DNA of 64,000 nt from Gammaproteobacteria bacterium (GCA_009843635.1 VYDB01000033.1:62001-126000), one strand, 5' to 3'. Counted from the stretch's first letter, positions 42,352-52,096 are shown. Program-made: numbers and translations. Notes: generated from the sequence alone by a model not told the origin.

Positions 42352-43854
42352 TCACGCGAGGAAGTAGTGGACTGCCACCCAACCAGTCACGCCCATAACC
42401 ACCGTGTAGGGCAGCGCCATCAGCACCATGCGCAGGTAGGACAACCGGATCAGCGGTGCCACCGACGAGGTCAGCAGGAATAGAAAGGCGGCTTGGCCGT
42501 TGGGCGTGGCGATGCTGGGAATGTTGGTGCCGGTGTTGATGGCCACCGCCATGAGTTCGAAGTGCGCCCTACTAATGTCGCCGGCGTCGAACGCCGCCTT
42601 GATCTCGTTGATGTAAACCGTCGCCACGAACACGTTGTCGCTGATGGCTGAGAGCACGCCGTTGGCGATGTAGAACATGCCTGGCTGCACCGAAAGGTCT
42701 AGGCTCAGCACGTATTCGATGACCGGCTGGAACAGGTGCTGGTCATGGATCACCGCGACGATGACGAAGAAGACGACCAGCAGCGAGGTGAAGGGCAGCG
42801 CCTCCTCGAACGCCTTGCCCAACTGATGCTCCCGCACGATGCCGTTGAAGGCGGTTTGGATGACGATCACCATCAGCCCGATGAAGCCCACTTCAGCCAC
42901 ATGGAAGGCGAGGGCGAAGACCAGCGAGATGCCGGCGATGGCTTGGATAATGAGGCGGGCCGAATCCCGGTTGGTGCGCTTTTGGGTTTCCGCAGCGTCG
43001 AAGTCCTCTAGTATGTGCCGCACGTTGTCGGGCATTTCGACGCCGTAGCCGAACAGCTTGAGTTTCTCCAGCAGGACGCAGGTGATGAGCCCGACCACCA
43101 GGACAGGCTGGGTTACCGGCGCCATGTTCAGAAAGAACTCGATGAACTCCCAGCCGAGCTTGTTGGCGATGAGCAGGTTCTGCGGCTCGCCAACGGTGGT
43201 GCAGACGCCGCCGAGGGCCGTGCCGACCGCCCCGTGCATCAGCAGGGTGCGCAGGAAGGCGCGGAACTGATCCAAGTGATCGCGGTGATGTTCGTGCACG
43301 CCTTGGTCGTCGCCGTGTTCGTGGTCCTCATCGTGAAAGGTCTTGCCCGACGCCACCTTGTGATAGACGCCGTAGAAGCCAACGGCGACGCTGATGATCA
43401 CCGCGGTCACCGTCAGCGCATCGAGAAAGGCGGAAAGAACCGCGGCCACCGCTGAAAACAGCAGGGCGAGCAGGGCCTTGGAGCGGATGCCGAGCAATAT
43501 CTTGGTGAAGGTGAACAGCAGCAGTTCCTTCATGAAGAAGATGCCCGCCACCATGAACATCAGCAGCAGGATGACCGGGAAGTTGCTGAACACCTCCGCC
43601 CGAATGGTGTCCGGCGAGGTCATGCCAAGCACCACGGCCTCCAAGGCCAGCAGGCCACCCGGCTGCAGCGGATAGCAGCTCAACGCCATCGCCAAGGTGA
43701 AGATGAACTCAAGCACTAGCGCCCAACCGGCGACCTCGGGCCCGGCGACCACTAGGAGGATTGGGTTGATGGCCAGAAAGGTGACGATGGTCAGCTTGTA
43801 CCAGCGCGGCGTATGGCCGAGAAAGTTCTGCCAAAAGGCGTTTGCGGTGTTAAT
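42352..43854 (-). CDS. nhaB: Na+/H+ antiporter NhaB, probable ATT start
   Basis: 500-aa inner-membrane antiporter exporting Na+ for H+; about 12 helices. It aligns well with E. coli NhaB from the first residues: [20 protein letters not shown], then [19 protein letters not shown] and [20 protein letters not shown]. The alignment starts at an ATT codon (43854-43852) with AAGGGGG 4 bp upstream. No ATG, GTG or TTG is available near the N-terminus. The open frame continues to 44133, but that part translates hairpin repeats and has no homology. It is convergent with the dehydrogenase gene. Initiation at ATT is an inference from alignment. Confidence 0.92.
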   Translation of the reverse strand: MNTANAFWQNFLGHTPRWYKLTIVTFLAINPILLVVAGPEVAGWALVLEFIFTLAMALSCYPLQPGGLLALEAVVLGMTSPDTIRAEVFSNFPVILLLMFMVAGIFFMKELLLFTFTKILLGIRSKALLALLFSAVAAVLSAFLDALTVTAVIISVAVGFYGVYHKVASGKTFHDEDHEHGDDQGVHEHHRDHLDQFRAFLRTLLMHGAVGTALGGVCTTVGEPQNLLIANKLGWEFIEFFLNMAPVTQPVLVVGLITCVLLEKLKLFGYGVEMPDNVRHILEDFDAAETQKRTNRDSARLIIQAIAGISLVFALAFHVAEVGFIGLMVIVIQTAFNGIVREHQLGKAFEEALPFTSLLVVFFVIVAVIHDQHLFQPVIEYVLSLDLSVQPGMFYIANGVLSAISDNVFVATVYINEIKAAFDAGDISRAHFELMAVAINTGTNIPSIATPNGQAAFLFLLTSSVAPLIRLSYLRMVLMALPYTVVMGVTGWVAVHYFLA

Positions 43855-43965
43855 GGTGCCCCCTTGAGTTCTTTTTCCCTTGGTGGCTGCCGATGTGGGC
43901 CGCCCAAGCCAAGGGGTGTGGCTGTTGGGGCGCGTAGTTTGGTGGAGTTGTCGATTCTGGGCAAG

Positions 43966-44055
43966 AGCCTTCAGCTGGGGAGCGCGAGGGGCCCGCCCCT
44001 CGCATGAAGGAGCCTTCAGCCGGGGAGCGCGAGGGGTCCGCCCCTCGCATGAAAG
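43966..44055. repeat. Tandem 45-bp direct repeats, each with a GC-rich hairpin
   Basis: Units 43966-44010 and 44011-44055 differ at only three positions. Each contains GCGAGGGG-N4-CCCCTCGC, an 8-bp perfect stem. The stems resemble, but do not equal, the CGAGGGCG hairpins at 17354 and 30942, suggesting one broad repeat family. Confidence 0.8.
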
Positions 44056-44062
44056 AGCTAGT

Positions 44063-44085
44063 GCGTCGCCTTCGGCGACGCTTTT
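44063..44085 (+). terminator. Strong hairpin followed by TTTT
   Basis: GCGTCGCC-TTC-GGCGACGC, an 8-bp perfect stem followed by TTTT on the plus strand. It has intrinsic-terminator form, but no plus-strand gene ends nearby, so it may instead be part of the repeat cluster. Confidence 0.4.
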
Positions 44086-44102
44086 GAGTTGCTTTGCAAC
44101 TC
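44086..44102. repeat. Perfect hairpin GAGTTGC-TTT-GCAACTC
   Basis: A 7-bp stem with 3-nt loop directly after the preceding hairpin's T-run. It is the fourth hairpin in 130 bp of the nhaB/sohB divergent region. Confidence 0.5.
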
Positions 44103-44174
44103 GGTACCCAATGGATGGTAGCTTAGAGCGCACTCTGCCAGTAAAGTAAGCCGCTTTTCCACGATCAGGCCCAC

Positions 44175-45266
44175 ATGACCTATCTATACGACTACTTGGT
44201 TTTCTTGGCCCAGGCCGCCACGGTTGTTGCTGCCGTTTTGGTGGTGCTCAGCGCCATGGCGACATTCAGCGCCCGTCGCCGCCACGCGCCTAGGGGCGCT
44301 CTGGAGGTGATTCGGCTCAACGACTACCTTGACGACCTGCGGCACGGCCTTGAGCAGGCCATGCTCACCCGGGGGCAATACCGCAAGGCGGCGCGCCAGG
44401 AGGCCAAGCAGGCACGCCGTAAGGCCAAGAAGGAGGCCAAGCAGGCGACGCAGAGCCAGGATGCGCCCCAGGCGGCTGCCGATAGCGATACGGGCGACGC
44501 GCAGGCGGAAGAGCCGAGCAAGAGCCGCGTCTACGCGCTCACCTTTGAGGGCGACTTGGATGCCACCAAGGTTTCCCATCTGCGCCACGAGATCAACGCC
44601 GTGCTCACCAAGGCCAGCAGCGGCGATGAGGTGGTGGTGCGGGTCAAGAGCTTCGGTGGCCGGGTGCATGGCTACGGACTGGCGGCATCGCAGTTGCAGC
44701 GGGTGCGTCAGCACGGCCTGAATCTGGTGGTGGCAGTGGACCAGGTGGCGGCTAGCGGCGGCTACTTGATGGCGGCGGTGGCCAACAAGGTCATCGCGGC
44801 GCCCTTCGCGGTGGTGGGCTCCATCGGCGTGGTGGCGGAGATTCCCAATGTCCATCGCTTGCTGAAGAAGAACGATGTGGACGTGGAGGTCATTACCGCC
44901 GGACGCTACAAGCGCACCCTGACCGTGCTCGGCGAGAACACCGACGAGGGACGCCGCAAGTTCACCGAGGAGCTCGAGGACCTGCATGTGCTGTTCCAGG
45001 AATTCGTTAACGAACAGCGCCCGGGCGTGGAGTTGGAGAAGGTGGCCACCGGCGAGGCTTGGTACGGACGGCGGGCCATCGAGTTGAACCTGGTTGATGA
45101 AATCACCACCAGTGATGAGTACCTGATGCGGCGCTGCGCGGAAGCGGATGTCTTCGAGGTGCGCTGGGTGGAGCACAAGAAGCCCTTGGAGCGGGTGCTT
45201 GGCGAGATCGAGAGCGGCGTGAAGCAACTCGTTCAATGGTTGCCCGGCAAGGGAGGCTGGCGGTGA
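44175..45266 (+). CDS. sohB: SohB inner-membrane serine protease (S49 family)
   Basis: 363-aa membrane-bound signal-peptide-peptidase-like protease. One N-terminal transmembrane helix (7-30) is followed by a highly charged Lys/Ala coil (60-95) and the S49 domain. The Ser-Lys dyad is Ser194 ([10 protein letters not shown]) and Lys246 (AGRYKRTL), 52 residues apart as in E. coli Soh[12 protein letters not shown] follows the Ser. It probably degrades membrane or exported proteins in the periplasm. Its stop overlaps the acuI GTG by 4 bp, so the two are co-translated. Confidence 0.93.
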   Translation: MTYLYDYLVFLAQAATVVAAVLVVLSAMATFSARRRHAPRGALEVIRLNDYLDDLRHGLEQAMLTRGQYRKAARQEAKQARRKAKKEAKQATQSQDAPQAAADSDTGDAQAEEPSKSRVYALTFEGDLDATKVSHLRHEINAVLTKASSGDEVVVRVKSFGGRVHGYGLAASQLQRVRQHGLNLVVAVDQVAASGGYLMAAVANKVIAAPFAVVGSIGVVAEIPNVHRLLKKNDVDVEVITAGRYKRTLTVLGENTDEGRRKFTEELEDLHVLFQEFVNEQRPGVELEKVATGEAWYGRRAIELNLVDEITTSDEYLMRRCAEADVFEVRWVEHKKPLERVLGEIESGVKQLVQWLPGKGGWR

Positions 45267-46246
45267 CGTTCAAAGCCTATTGGGTGGAGGAGCAGGACGG
45301 CAGCTACCGCGGGTGCGTCGTCGAGCGTACGCTGGATGACCTGCCCGACGGCGATGTCTTGATCGAGGTCCGCTACTCGTCGCTCAACTACAAGGACGCC
45401 CTTTCGGCGAGTGGCAACCGGGGCGTCACCCGGCGCTATCCCCACACGCCCGGCATTGACGCCGCCGGGGTGGTGCTGGCGGGATCTGGCCCGGACTTTG
45501 CGCCCGGCGATGCGGTGGTGGTGATCGGCTTCGATCTTGGCATGAACACGCCGGGCGGCTTCGGGCAGCGCATACGGGTTCCCGCCGGCTGGGTCGTCGC
45601 CCTGCCCGCGGGGCTGTCGCTGCGGGAGAGCATGCGGCTCGGCACGGCTGGCTTCACCGCCGCCTTGGCGGTGCACAAGCTCGAAGCGCACGGCATGGCC
45701 CCTGGGCTGGGTCCGGTTCTGGTCACCGGTGCCACCGGCGGGGTCGGTTCGGTGGCGGTGAAGCTGCTGGCCCAACTCGGCTACGAGGTGGCCGCCGTGT
45801 CCGGCAAGGCGGAGCGGCACGACTGGCTGCGCGGGCTGGGCGCCGCCCAGGTGCTGACTCGAGAGCAGGCCCGGGAGGGCGCAGACAAGCCCTTGCTGCG
45901 CGAGGCCTACGCCGGCGCCATCGATGCCGTGGGCGGCGAAATCCTCTTCAATGCGGTCAAGAGCCTCAAGTACGGATGCAGCCTGGCCGCCTGCGGCTTG
46001 GTGGATTCACCGGCCATTCCAGCCACCGTGCTGCCCTTCTTGCTGCGCCATGTGAACCTGCTCGGCATCGACTCGGTGCAGTTGCCGCTTGAGCAGAAAC
46101 GGGAAATCTGGGAGAAGCTGGCCGGACCTTGGAAGATGGACTTGGCGGCGTTGGAGGAAGCGCTGACGCTGGATGCGTTGCCGGAAGCCATAGAACGCAT
46201 CTTGGCCGGACGCATGGTCGGCCGCGGCCTCGTGGTCCTGGATTGA
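45263..46246 (+). CDS. acuI: Acrylyl-CoA reductase-like MDR oxidoreductase (AcuI/YhdH)
   Basis: 327-aa NADPH-dependent medium-chain reductase of the YhdH/AcuI group, which reduces acrylyl-CoA to propionyl-CoA and protects cells from acrylate. Visible: SSLNYKDALSASG near residue 40, a YPHTPGIDAAGVV block, and the NADPH motif VTGATGGVGSVA (154-165). The start is the GTG overlapping the sohB stop, with GGGAGG 6 bp upstream; an open frame to 45236 is only overlap. Gene linkage to sohB is positional. In marine bacteria AcuI is often tied to DMSP breakdown, but no DMSP gene is in the window. Confidence 0.87.
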   Translation: MTFKAYWVEEQDGSYRGCVVERTLDDLPDGDVLIEVRYSSLNYKDALSASGNRGVTRRYPHTPGIDAAGVVLAGSGPDFAPGDAVVVIGFDLGMNTPGGFGQRIRVPAGWVVALPAGLSLRESMRLGTAGFTAALAVHKLEAHGMAPGLGPVLVTGATGGVGSVAVKLLAQLGYEVAAVSGKAERHDWLRGLGAAQVLTREQAREGADKPLLREAYAGAIDAVGGEILFNAVKSLKYGCSLAACGLVDSPAIPATVLPFLLRHVNLLGIDSVQLPLEQKREIWEKLAGPWKMDLAALEEALTLDALPEAIERILAGRMVGRGLVVLD

Positions 46247-46254
46247 TCTAAAAT

Positions 46255-47427
46255 CTAATCACGCCGCAGGTCGGCGCTCATGGCAATGGGGCTGGGGAAG
46301 CGGAAGACGACCAAGTAGCTCGAGGCGATCAGGGTCAGGATGGTGGCGCCTTGGATGAGGTAGGCCGCATCGGTGCCGATTAGCCCGGCCCCCACGGCGA
46401 CGTAGCTCAGCAGCAGGGAGAATTCCGACGCCTGCCCGAGCCGAAACCCCGTTTCCCAGGAATCGGCCTTGGACTCCCCCTGCCAACGCAGCAGATAGGC
46501 GAATGTGGGGGGTTTCAAAGCGATCAGCAGGCCCGCCAGCAGCAGAATGGGAACCGCCATTTGCAGCGCCGCGCCGATGTCGAGTTCCGCTCCCACGGAG
46601 AAGAAGAAGAGCACGAGGAAGAAGTCCCGGATGGGGCGCAGGCTTTCGGCGATGTATTGGGAGACCGGATGAATTGCCAAGGTGACGCCGGCGAGGAAGG
46701 CGCCGATCTCCAATGAGAGCCCGGCGGCGCCGGCGGCGAAGGCGACGCTGAAGCACCAGCCGATCGCCAGCAGGAAGATGAACTCGTGGAAGGCGTCGAA
46801 GCGGGCGATCAGCGGCAGCAACACCTTGCGCACCACCAGGAAGGCGGCCCAGGCCAGCGCCGGAAAGGCGATGACGATGGTGCCGAGGCTCGTCAGGGTG
46901 GCCTCAAGGCTCCCCCCGTAGCCGGCCACCAGCACCAGGGCAACGATCGCCAGCACATCCTGTATCAGCAGCAGGCCAACCACGATTTCGCCGATGTGCC
47001 GGTGGTGCAACACCGTGGTGGGCAGCAGCTTCACGCCCAGGATGGTGCTCGAAAAGGTCACCGCCACGCCCGCGACCAACGCCTCGGCAATGCTGAAGCC
47101 AAACGCCAGCGTCAGCCCGAAGCCGACCGCGAAAAACGCCGCCGAGGTGCCTAGCGCGGTCATTAGGGACTTGCCCAGCATGGTCTTCAGCGTGGAGGGC
47201 TGCATGTCCAGCCCGATCAGGAAGAGCAGGAAGATGATGCCGAACTCGGCGATTTCGGCGAGCAGTTGCGCATCGCTCACCACGGCCACCCCGTGCGGGC
47301 CGAGCAGGCAGCCGATGGCGATGTAGGCGACTAATAGGGGTTGGCGGCTGTACAGGGCGAAGGTGGCTAGCACCGCCGCCCCGGCGAAGATCAGGAAAAA
47401 CGATGCGACTATGTCGGAATGTTCGAT
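46255..47427 (-). CDS. CPA2-family cation/proton antiporter (Kef-type), probable ATC start
   Basis: 390-aa membrane protein with about 11-12 helices and no RCK/TrkA-N domain. Family motifs: LLVAYIAIGCLLGPHG, FLLFLIGLDM, LLLIQDVLAIVAL (the Gln-Asp pair of CPA2 exchangers) and LSLEIGAFLAGVTLA. It probably exchanges K+ or Na+ for H+. The first helix is complete only if translation begins at the ATC at 47427 (IEHSDIVASFFLIF), which follows GAGAGG by 3-4 bp; the first standard codon, GTG at 47373, would cut helix 1. An in-frame stop lies 36 bp upstream of the ATC. The start is nested in the end of the DUF934 gene, implying coupling. Confidence 0.87.
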   Translation of the reverse strand: MEHSDIVASFFLIFAGAAVLATFALYSRQPLLVAYIAIGCLLGPHGVAVVSDAQLLAEIAEFGIIFLLFLIGLDMQPSTLKTMLGKSLMTALGTSAAFFAVGFGLTLAFGFSIAEALVAGVAVTFSSTILGVKLLPTTVLHHRHIGEIVVGLLLIQDVLAIVALVLVAGYGGSLEATLTSLGTIVIAFPALAWAAFLVVRKVLLPLIARFDAFHEFIFLLAIGWCFSVAFAAGAAGLSLEIGAFLAGVTLAIHPVSQYIAESLRPIRDFFLVLFFFSVGAELDIGAALQMAVPILLLAGLLIALKPPTFAYLLRWQGESKADSWETGFRLGQASEFSLLLSYVAVGAGLIGTDAAYLIQGATILTLIASSYLVVFRFPSPIAMSADLRRD

Positions 47428-47867
47428 GGTCCTCTCTCTATTCGGAAACGGCCCGGCTCGGGCTCAATGGCGCAAGCCTGATAGTAATCCGAATAGGGTG
47501 CAAGGGTTTGCGGGTCGGGAACGTCGCCGCCCGGCAGCACCGCGGCCGTGAAGCCGCAGCGGCGCATGTAGTGCAGGATGTCGGGCTGCACCGCGCCGGT
47601 GGCGACTAGGTCGCCTTGGTAGCCGTGGCGGCTGCGCAGCAGCACCGCTTGGGAGAGCCCCCGGCCGTCATTGAAGGCTGGGAACTCGATGCCGATCTGC
47701 GGTGCGGCCAGAAACCGCTCCTCGATCTCCTGGTCCACGCTGAGTTCAACGCCCATGCCGGACTCCGCTGTCCATTGGCCCGCCGGCTCAAGTTGCGGCG
47801 GCGTGCCATTGGTTGCGCCGTTGGTGGCCCCGTTGGCGTCGTCATTCAATCTAAGCAGCTTTGGCAT
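47409..47867 (-). CDS. DUF934 family protein associated with sulfite reductase
   Basis: 152-aa DUF934 protein. Family blocks seen are GVELSVDQEIEERFL, IGIEFPAFNDGRGLSQAVLLR (in parts: IEFPAFNDGRGLSQA), TGAVQPDILHYMRRCGF and PYSDYYQA. It is almost always encoded directly after cysI-type sulfite reductase and is thought to act in sulfite reduction, possibly as an electron-transfer or assembly partner. Its start overlaps the cysI stop by 17 bp and its end overlaps the antiporter start by 19 bp. A short Asn/Gly/Thr repeat (NGATNGATNG) near residue 12 is an odd low-complexity insertion. Confidence 0.88.
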   Translation of the reverse strand: MPKLLRLNDDANGATNGATNGTPPQLEPAGQWTAESGMGVELSVDQEIEERFLAAPQIGIEFPAFNDGRGLSQAVLLRSRHGYQGDLVATGAVQPDILHYMRRCGFTAAVLPGGDVPDPQTLAPYSDYYQACAIEPEPGRFRIERGPSNIPT

Positions 47868-49506
47868 AAACCTCTACCTTGAAGGGTTCGACGCCGATGC
47901 GTCGAACGCAGTGCAGGAAGCTCTCGTTTTCCACGCGCTCGGCGAGGTAAACATCGAAGATGCGGCGGATGACCCTGGGAACGTCGTCGCGGAAGAAGGA
48001 TGGCCCGATGATCTGGCCGACGGAAGCGTCGTTGCCGGCATGGCCGCCAATGGAGACTTGGTAGTACTCGCGGCCTTTCTTGTCCACGCCGAGAATGCCG
48101 ATGTGGCCGACGTGGTGGTGGCCGCAGGCGTTCATGCAGCCGGAGATGTTGATGTCGAGCTCGCCTAGGTCATGCAGGTAGTCGTAGTCCTCAAGCTGGG
48201 CCTGGATGGCCTCCGCCACCGGAATGGACTTGGCGTTGGCCAGGGAGCAGTAGTCGCCGCCGGGGCAGCAGATGATGTCGGTGGCCAAGCCTCGGTTGGG
48301 CGCGGCGAGCCGCTCGCCCTGCGCCGCCTGCCAGAGTGCGTAAAGCTGGTCCTGGCCAACGTCCGGCAGCACGAAGTTCTGCTGGTGGGAGATGCGGATC
48401 TCGCCGAAGCCGTAAGCCTCGGCCCAATCGGCCACCGCTTCCATCTGGCGGTCGGAGACGTCGCCGGGCGGGGTGCCGGTTTCCTTCGTGGAGAGGGTGG
48501 CGATCGCGTAGCCGGCTTGCTTGTGCGGCGACACGTTGTGCCGCACCCACCGGGCGAAGTCCGCATCCTTGAGCCGGTCCGCTGCCAAGGCGGCTGCGGC
48601 GCCGGGCCGTTCGACGTAGGCGGGCGGCCGGAAGTGGGCCTCCATGCCTGCCACCTGTTCATCCGTCAAGGTGCTGGGCGAACCCTTCAGGTGTGACCAC
48701 TCCTCATCGACTCGGGCCTTGAACCCCTCGGCGGTCATGGCCCGAACCAGGATCTTGATGCGCGCCTTGTACTTGTTGTCACGGCGGCCGTAGCGGTTGT
48801 ACACCCGCATCATGGCTTCGAGGTAGGTGAGCAGATGGCGGACCGGCAGCGCCTCCCGGATGAGTGAGCCGATGACCGGGGTGCGGCCGAGGCCACCGCC
48901 GGCCAAGACGTCGAAGACGGTCTCGCCGCTGCGCCGCCGCACCAGCAAGCCGATGTCGTGGACGTTGACCGCAGCCCGGTCGTCTTCGGCGCCGCTGATG
49001 GCGATCTTGAACTTGCGCGGCAGCCAGTCGAATTCCGGATGCGAGGTGGACCATTGGCGGATCAGCTCGCAGTAGGGGCGGGGATCGACCGCCTCATCAG
49101 CCGCCACCCCCGAGAACTCATCGGCGGTGACGTTGCGGATGCAGTTGCCGCTGGTCTGGATGGCGTGCATCTGCACGGTGGCGAGATCGGCCAGTATATC
49201 GGGCACTTCGGCCAATTCCGGCCAATTGAACTGCATGTTCTGGCGGGTGCTAAGGTGGCCATAGCCGCGATCGTAATGCCGGGCGATGTGGGCGAGCATC
49301 CGTAATTGGCGGCTCGACAGGGTGCCGTAGGGCACCGCCACCCGCAGCATGGGTGCCAAGCGCTGAATGTAGAGGCCATTGCGCAGGCGTAGCTGCAGGA
49401 ACTCATCGTCGCTGAGTTCGCCCGCCAAGTAGCGCTCGGTCTGGCTGCGAAAGTGCGCCACCCGTTCGTCAACAAACTGCTGGTCGAAGGTGTCGTAGCG
49501 GTACAT
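47851..49506 (-). CDS. cysI: Sulfite reductase hemoprotein subunit (CysI-type)
   Basis: 551-aa siroheme/4Fe-4S enzyme that reduces sulfite to sulfide for cysteine synthesis. The cluster/siroheme ligands are C414-x5-C420 (CCPGGDYC) and C457-x3-C461 (SGCMNACGHHH). Both ferredoxin-like halves are present: LSTRQNMQFNWP in the N-half and ISHQQNFVLPDV in the C-half. The DUF934 neighbour supports assimilatory sulfite rather than nitrite reductase. The ATG at 49506 is used; the TTG at 49530 is also open. No flavoprotein subunit gene is adjacent. Confidence 0.92.
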   Translation of the reverse strand: MYRYDTFDQQFVDERVAHFRSQTERYLAGELSDDEFLQLRLRNGLYIQRLAPMLRVAVPYGTLSSRQLRMLAHIARHYDRGYGHLSTRQNMQFNWPELAEVPDILADLATVQMHAIQTSGNCIRNVTADEFSGVAADEAVDPRPYCELIRQWSTSHPEFDWLPRKFKIAISGAEDDRAAVNVHDIGLLVRRRSGETVFDVLAGGGLGRTPVIGSLIREALPVRHLLTYLEAMMRVYNRYGRRDNKYKARIKILVRAMTAEGFKARVDEEWSHLKGSPSTLTDEQVAGMEAHFRPPAYVERPGAAAALAADRLKDADFARWVRHNVSPHKQAGYAIATLSTKETGTPPGDVSDRQMEAVADWAEAYGFGEIRISHQQNFVLPDVGQDQLYALWQAAQGERLAAPNRGLATDIICCPGGDYCSLANAKSIPVAEAIQAQLEDYDYLHDLGELDINISGCMNACGHHHVGHIGILGVDKKGREYYQVSIGGHAGNDASVGQIIGPSFFRDDVPRVIRRIFDVYLAERVENESFLHCVRRIGVEPFKVEVYAKAA

Positions 49507-49628
49507 CGGTTTCTGCAAGGTGCGAAGCAACCCGTAACGCTAGCACCGGCGGCGGCCTAGCTGAATGCACAATTGCGCCTATGGATAGAACCAAAACCGC
49601 GCTTGAGGGAGCGGCGCTATGTCGAACT

Positions 49629-50996
49629 CTAATCGCCCGTTTGCAACGCCACGTCAAAGTCAGCGGCGGTCTTCGATCGAATGTCTTCAACCGCAGCGCC
49701 CGGCATAAGCTTGACCAGTGCAAGTCGGCGATGACTGCCGCTCTTGAGAAAGTGGAATACAGCCAGTTCCGTGATCACCACATCGACAACCGCCTTTGCG
49801 GTGAGGGGCAGCGAACAACGGGGCACCAACTTCGGTGCGCCATTGCGGTCAGTGTGCGTCATCGTCACCACGATTTTCCTTGCGCCCGTGGCGAGGTCCA
49901 TCGCCCCGCCAACACCGAGCAGTGGTTTGCCGGGCACCGCCCAATTGGCTAGGTTGCCGAGTTCGTCAACCTGGAGACCACCCATGATGGCCACATCCAC
50001 ATGCCCGCCGCGAATCATAGCGAAGGAAGTGGCGCTGTCGAAGTAACTCGCGCCGGGCAACGCCGTCACTGGTGTCTTTCCCGCATTCACCGGGTAGTCC
50101 AGCGCACCGCCAGCCGCAGGTTCCGGGCCGACGCCGAGCATCCCGTTCTCCGTGTGAATCACGATGCCCGCCTCGACATCGATGAGATCGGCCACCAGCG
50201 TGGGAATGCCGATTCCCAGATTCACCACGTCACCCGGCCGCAATTCGGCGAGCGCCGTGGCTGCAATTAGACGACGGGAATCATCGGCTGACTTGGCGCT
50301 TGCGGACACCGATGCCGAAGACCCAAGGTCTTCAGGACGCAGTCGAGCTTCAACGAGGTAGTCCACGTAACAACCCGGCGTGTGAATCGTGTCGGGGTCC
50401 AGTGTGCCCGCCGGAACAATTTCCTCCACTTCGGCGATGACCAAGTCAGCGGCCGTGGCTATGGCTTCGTTGAAATTCCGCTCCGTCATGCGGTATTGAA
50501 GGTTTCCCGCAGTATCGGCGCGCCATGCGCGCACAAAGCCCACGTCGCCACGAAGACCCTTAACGAACACCATCTCTTTCCCATCGATGGTGCGAATTTC
50601 CTTCCCCTCCGACAGGGGCGTGCCTGCGGATGTTGGTGTGTAGAAGCCGCCAATGCCAGCGCCGCCAGCGCGAAGGGCTTCACCCAGCGATCCCTGGGGC
50701 AGCAGTTCCACTTCTAGCTCGTTGGATTGCGCGGCCCGCACAGCCTCTGGATTGGAAGTGAAGAAAGACCCGATGGCCCGCTTCAGTTGGCCATTGCGCA
50801 GCAGTTTCCCGCCGCCGAGCCCCGGTTCGCCAACATTGTTGCCGACGTAGGTCAGATCGCCGGTTCCGCACGCAGCAAGCGCGTCAAGCAAGTGCACCGG
50901 GTTGCCGGTCATGCCGAAGCCGCCAACCAGTAGCACGTCACCCGGCTGCACCATGGCAGCAGCCCGACTCACGTTGATCCGAGTCACCGTCTTCAT
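49629..50996 (-). CDS. 3-oxoadipate/3-oxoacid CoA-transferase, fused alpha-beta subunits
   Basis: 455-aa family I CoA-transferase in which the two subunits are one chain. The alpha half (1-220) has the glycine motif [12 protein letters not shown]; the linker is Ala/Ser-rich (222-240); the beta half has [12 protein letters not shown] and the catalytic Glu283 in [10 protein letters not shown]. It transfers CoA from succinyl-CoA to 3-oxoadipate, the product of the maleylacetate reductase encoded just upstream with a 4-bp overlap. Other 3-oxoacids are possible substrates. The fused form differs from the separate LinG/LinH or PcaI/PcaJ subunits. Confidence 0.9.
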   Translation of the reverse strand: MKTVTRINVSRAAAMVQPGDVLLVGGFGMTGNPVHLLDALAACGTGDLTYVGNNVGEPGLGGGKLLRNGQLKRAIGSFFTSNPEAVRAAQSNELEVELLPQGSLGEALRAGGAGIGGFYTPTSAGTPLSEGKEIRTIDGKEMVFVKGLRGDVGFVRAWRADTAGNLQYRMTERNFNEAIATAADLVIAEVEEIVPAGTLDPDTIHTPGCYVDYLVEARLRPEDLGSSASVSASAKSADDSRRLIAATALAELRPGDVVNLGIGIPTLVADLIDVEAGIVIHTENGMLGVGPEPAAGGALDYPVNAGKTPVTALPGASYFDSATSFAMIRGGHVDVAIMGGLQVDELGNLANWAVPGKPLLGVGGAMDLATGARKIVVTMTHTDRNGAPKLVPRCSLPLTAKAVVDVVITELAVFHFLKSGSHRRLALVKLMPGAAVEDIRSKTAADFDVALQTGD

Positions 50997-52096
50997 GCGG
51001 GTTGCGATGTCCGCGCGCCCGTTGCAATCGCGGAACCTGAGCCAAGCAGTTGCCCATCGAACGCCCGAACGAGCAGTTCATGCAACTCGTCCGGGGAAAC
51101 AGGTCTTGCGTTGTCCAAGGGCGCCGCCAGCGCTAGGCGCACGGCTTTTTCGATATCGCTTCGACCCACGCCAATCTCGCTCAAGCTCAGGGGTGCGCCC
51201 ACTGACTCGGCCAATAGCCGCAGCCCTCCCGCAGCCGAATCACTGCCCAAGGCCTCGGCCACTCGGCTGGTTGCTTTCGGGATGGCGCTCGCGTTGAAGT
51301 CCACGCTGTATGGCAGCAACACGGCATGCGTTTCCGCATGGGGCGTATTGAAGGCACCGCCGAATGCGTGGCACAGCCGATGGTGGAGACTGGTGGTTCC
51401 GGTGCCGAGCGCAGCCGCAGCGAGGCTTGCGCCATAAAGGGCACCCGTACGCGCCTCCAGATCGTCCCCGTTACGCATGATCAGTGGCAGGTTCTGCGCC
51501 AATGTGCGTATGGCATCAGCCGCCATTGCCCCCACCATGGGATTCGGACGATGGGTGGCAACATTCACTACCGCTTGGGCCATCGCGTTCATGCCGCTTG
51601 CCGCGGCAAACTTGGGGGGGAGCGAGAGCGTAAGCTTGGGATCGTAGATCGTGAGAGTCGGCACCGCTCGCACATCCCTCTTTGTCACCTTGCGGTCACC
51701 TTCGGTCACCGCCCAGATGTCGGTCATTTCAGAACCGGCGTAGGTGGTGGGAATGGCCACGTTGGCAAGACCGTTCTTGACGGCCAAGGCCTTCCCCAAG
51801 CCGGTGGTTGAACCGCCGCCCAAAGCGACTGTGCATCGGGCATCGACCGCCTTGGCCATATGCGTGGCCGCGGCCAACGTGCCCGAGGGCACGTGCATGA
51901 CAGCCTCGCTGAACAACCCGACCGCCCGATGGGCCAGTTGCCGCTTCAGTTGTTCGCCTTGCCGGGCTTGATTTGGCGTCGTCAGCACTAGCGCGCGTTC
52001 CAAACCGCGCTGGTCCATTTCGTCAGGCAGGCGCCTGGCCGCGTCAACGCCAAAGACGATATCCCAAGGCAGGCCGCGATAGGCGTAGTTGAGCAT
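50993..52096 (-). CDS. Maleylacetate reductase (iron-containing ADH superfamily)
   Basis: 367-aa NAD(P)H enzyme that reduces maleylacetate to 3-oxoadipate. The nucleotide loop is [15 protein letters not shown], followed by [16 protein letters not shown], a signature of maleylacetate reductases. The His-rich block [21 protein letters not shown] is present, but the usual metal-binding Asp/His pair reads GMNAMAQAV (Asn and Gln), as expected for a reductase that may not need iron; that link is inference. It overlaps the CoA-transferase by 4 bp and follows the dioxygenase by 12 bp. Homologues: LinF, PcpE, MacA. Confidence 0.92.
   Translation of the reverse strand: MLNYAYRGLPWDIVFGVDAARRLPDEMDQRGLERALVLTTPNQARQGEQLKRQLAHRAVGLFSEAVMHVPSGTLAAATHMAKAVDARCTVALGGGSTTGLGKALAVKNGLANVAIPTTYAGSEMTDIWAVTEGDRKVTKRDVRAVPTLTIYDPKLTLSLPPKFAAASGMNAMAQAVVNVATHRPNPMVGAMAADAIRTLAQNLPLIMRNGDDLEARTGALYGASLAAAALGTGTTSLHHRLCHAFGGAFNTPHAETHAVLLPYSVDFNASAIPKATSRVAEALGSDSAAGGLRLLAESVGAPLSLSEIGVGRSDIEKAVRLALAAPLDNARPVSPDELHELLVRAFDGQLLGSGSAIATGARTSQPA

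Larger units (their letters stand above)
43855..44174. other. Hairpin-rich non-coding region between nhaB and sohB
   Basis: 320 bp with no supported gene. It holds two tandem 45-bp repeats with hairpins and two further perfect hairpins, listed separately. It is the leader of nhaB and the promoter region of sohB, which point away from each other. The long extension of the nhaB frame through it encodes repeats of the type [14 protein letters not shown] and is not credible protein. Confidence 0.7.

Noticed and set aside
43966-44055. Two direct repeats considered as a CRISPR remnant
   Set aside because: The units are contiguous with no spacers, only two copies exist, and no cas gene is present.
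43855-44133. 93-residue N-terminal extension of NhaB
   Set aside because: The extension translates tandem hairpin repeats ([12 protein letters not shown]-type) and has no counterpart in NhaB proteins.
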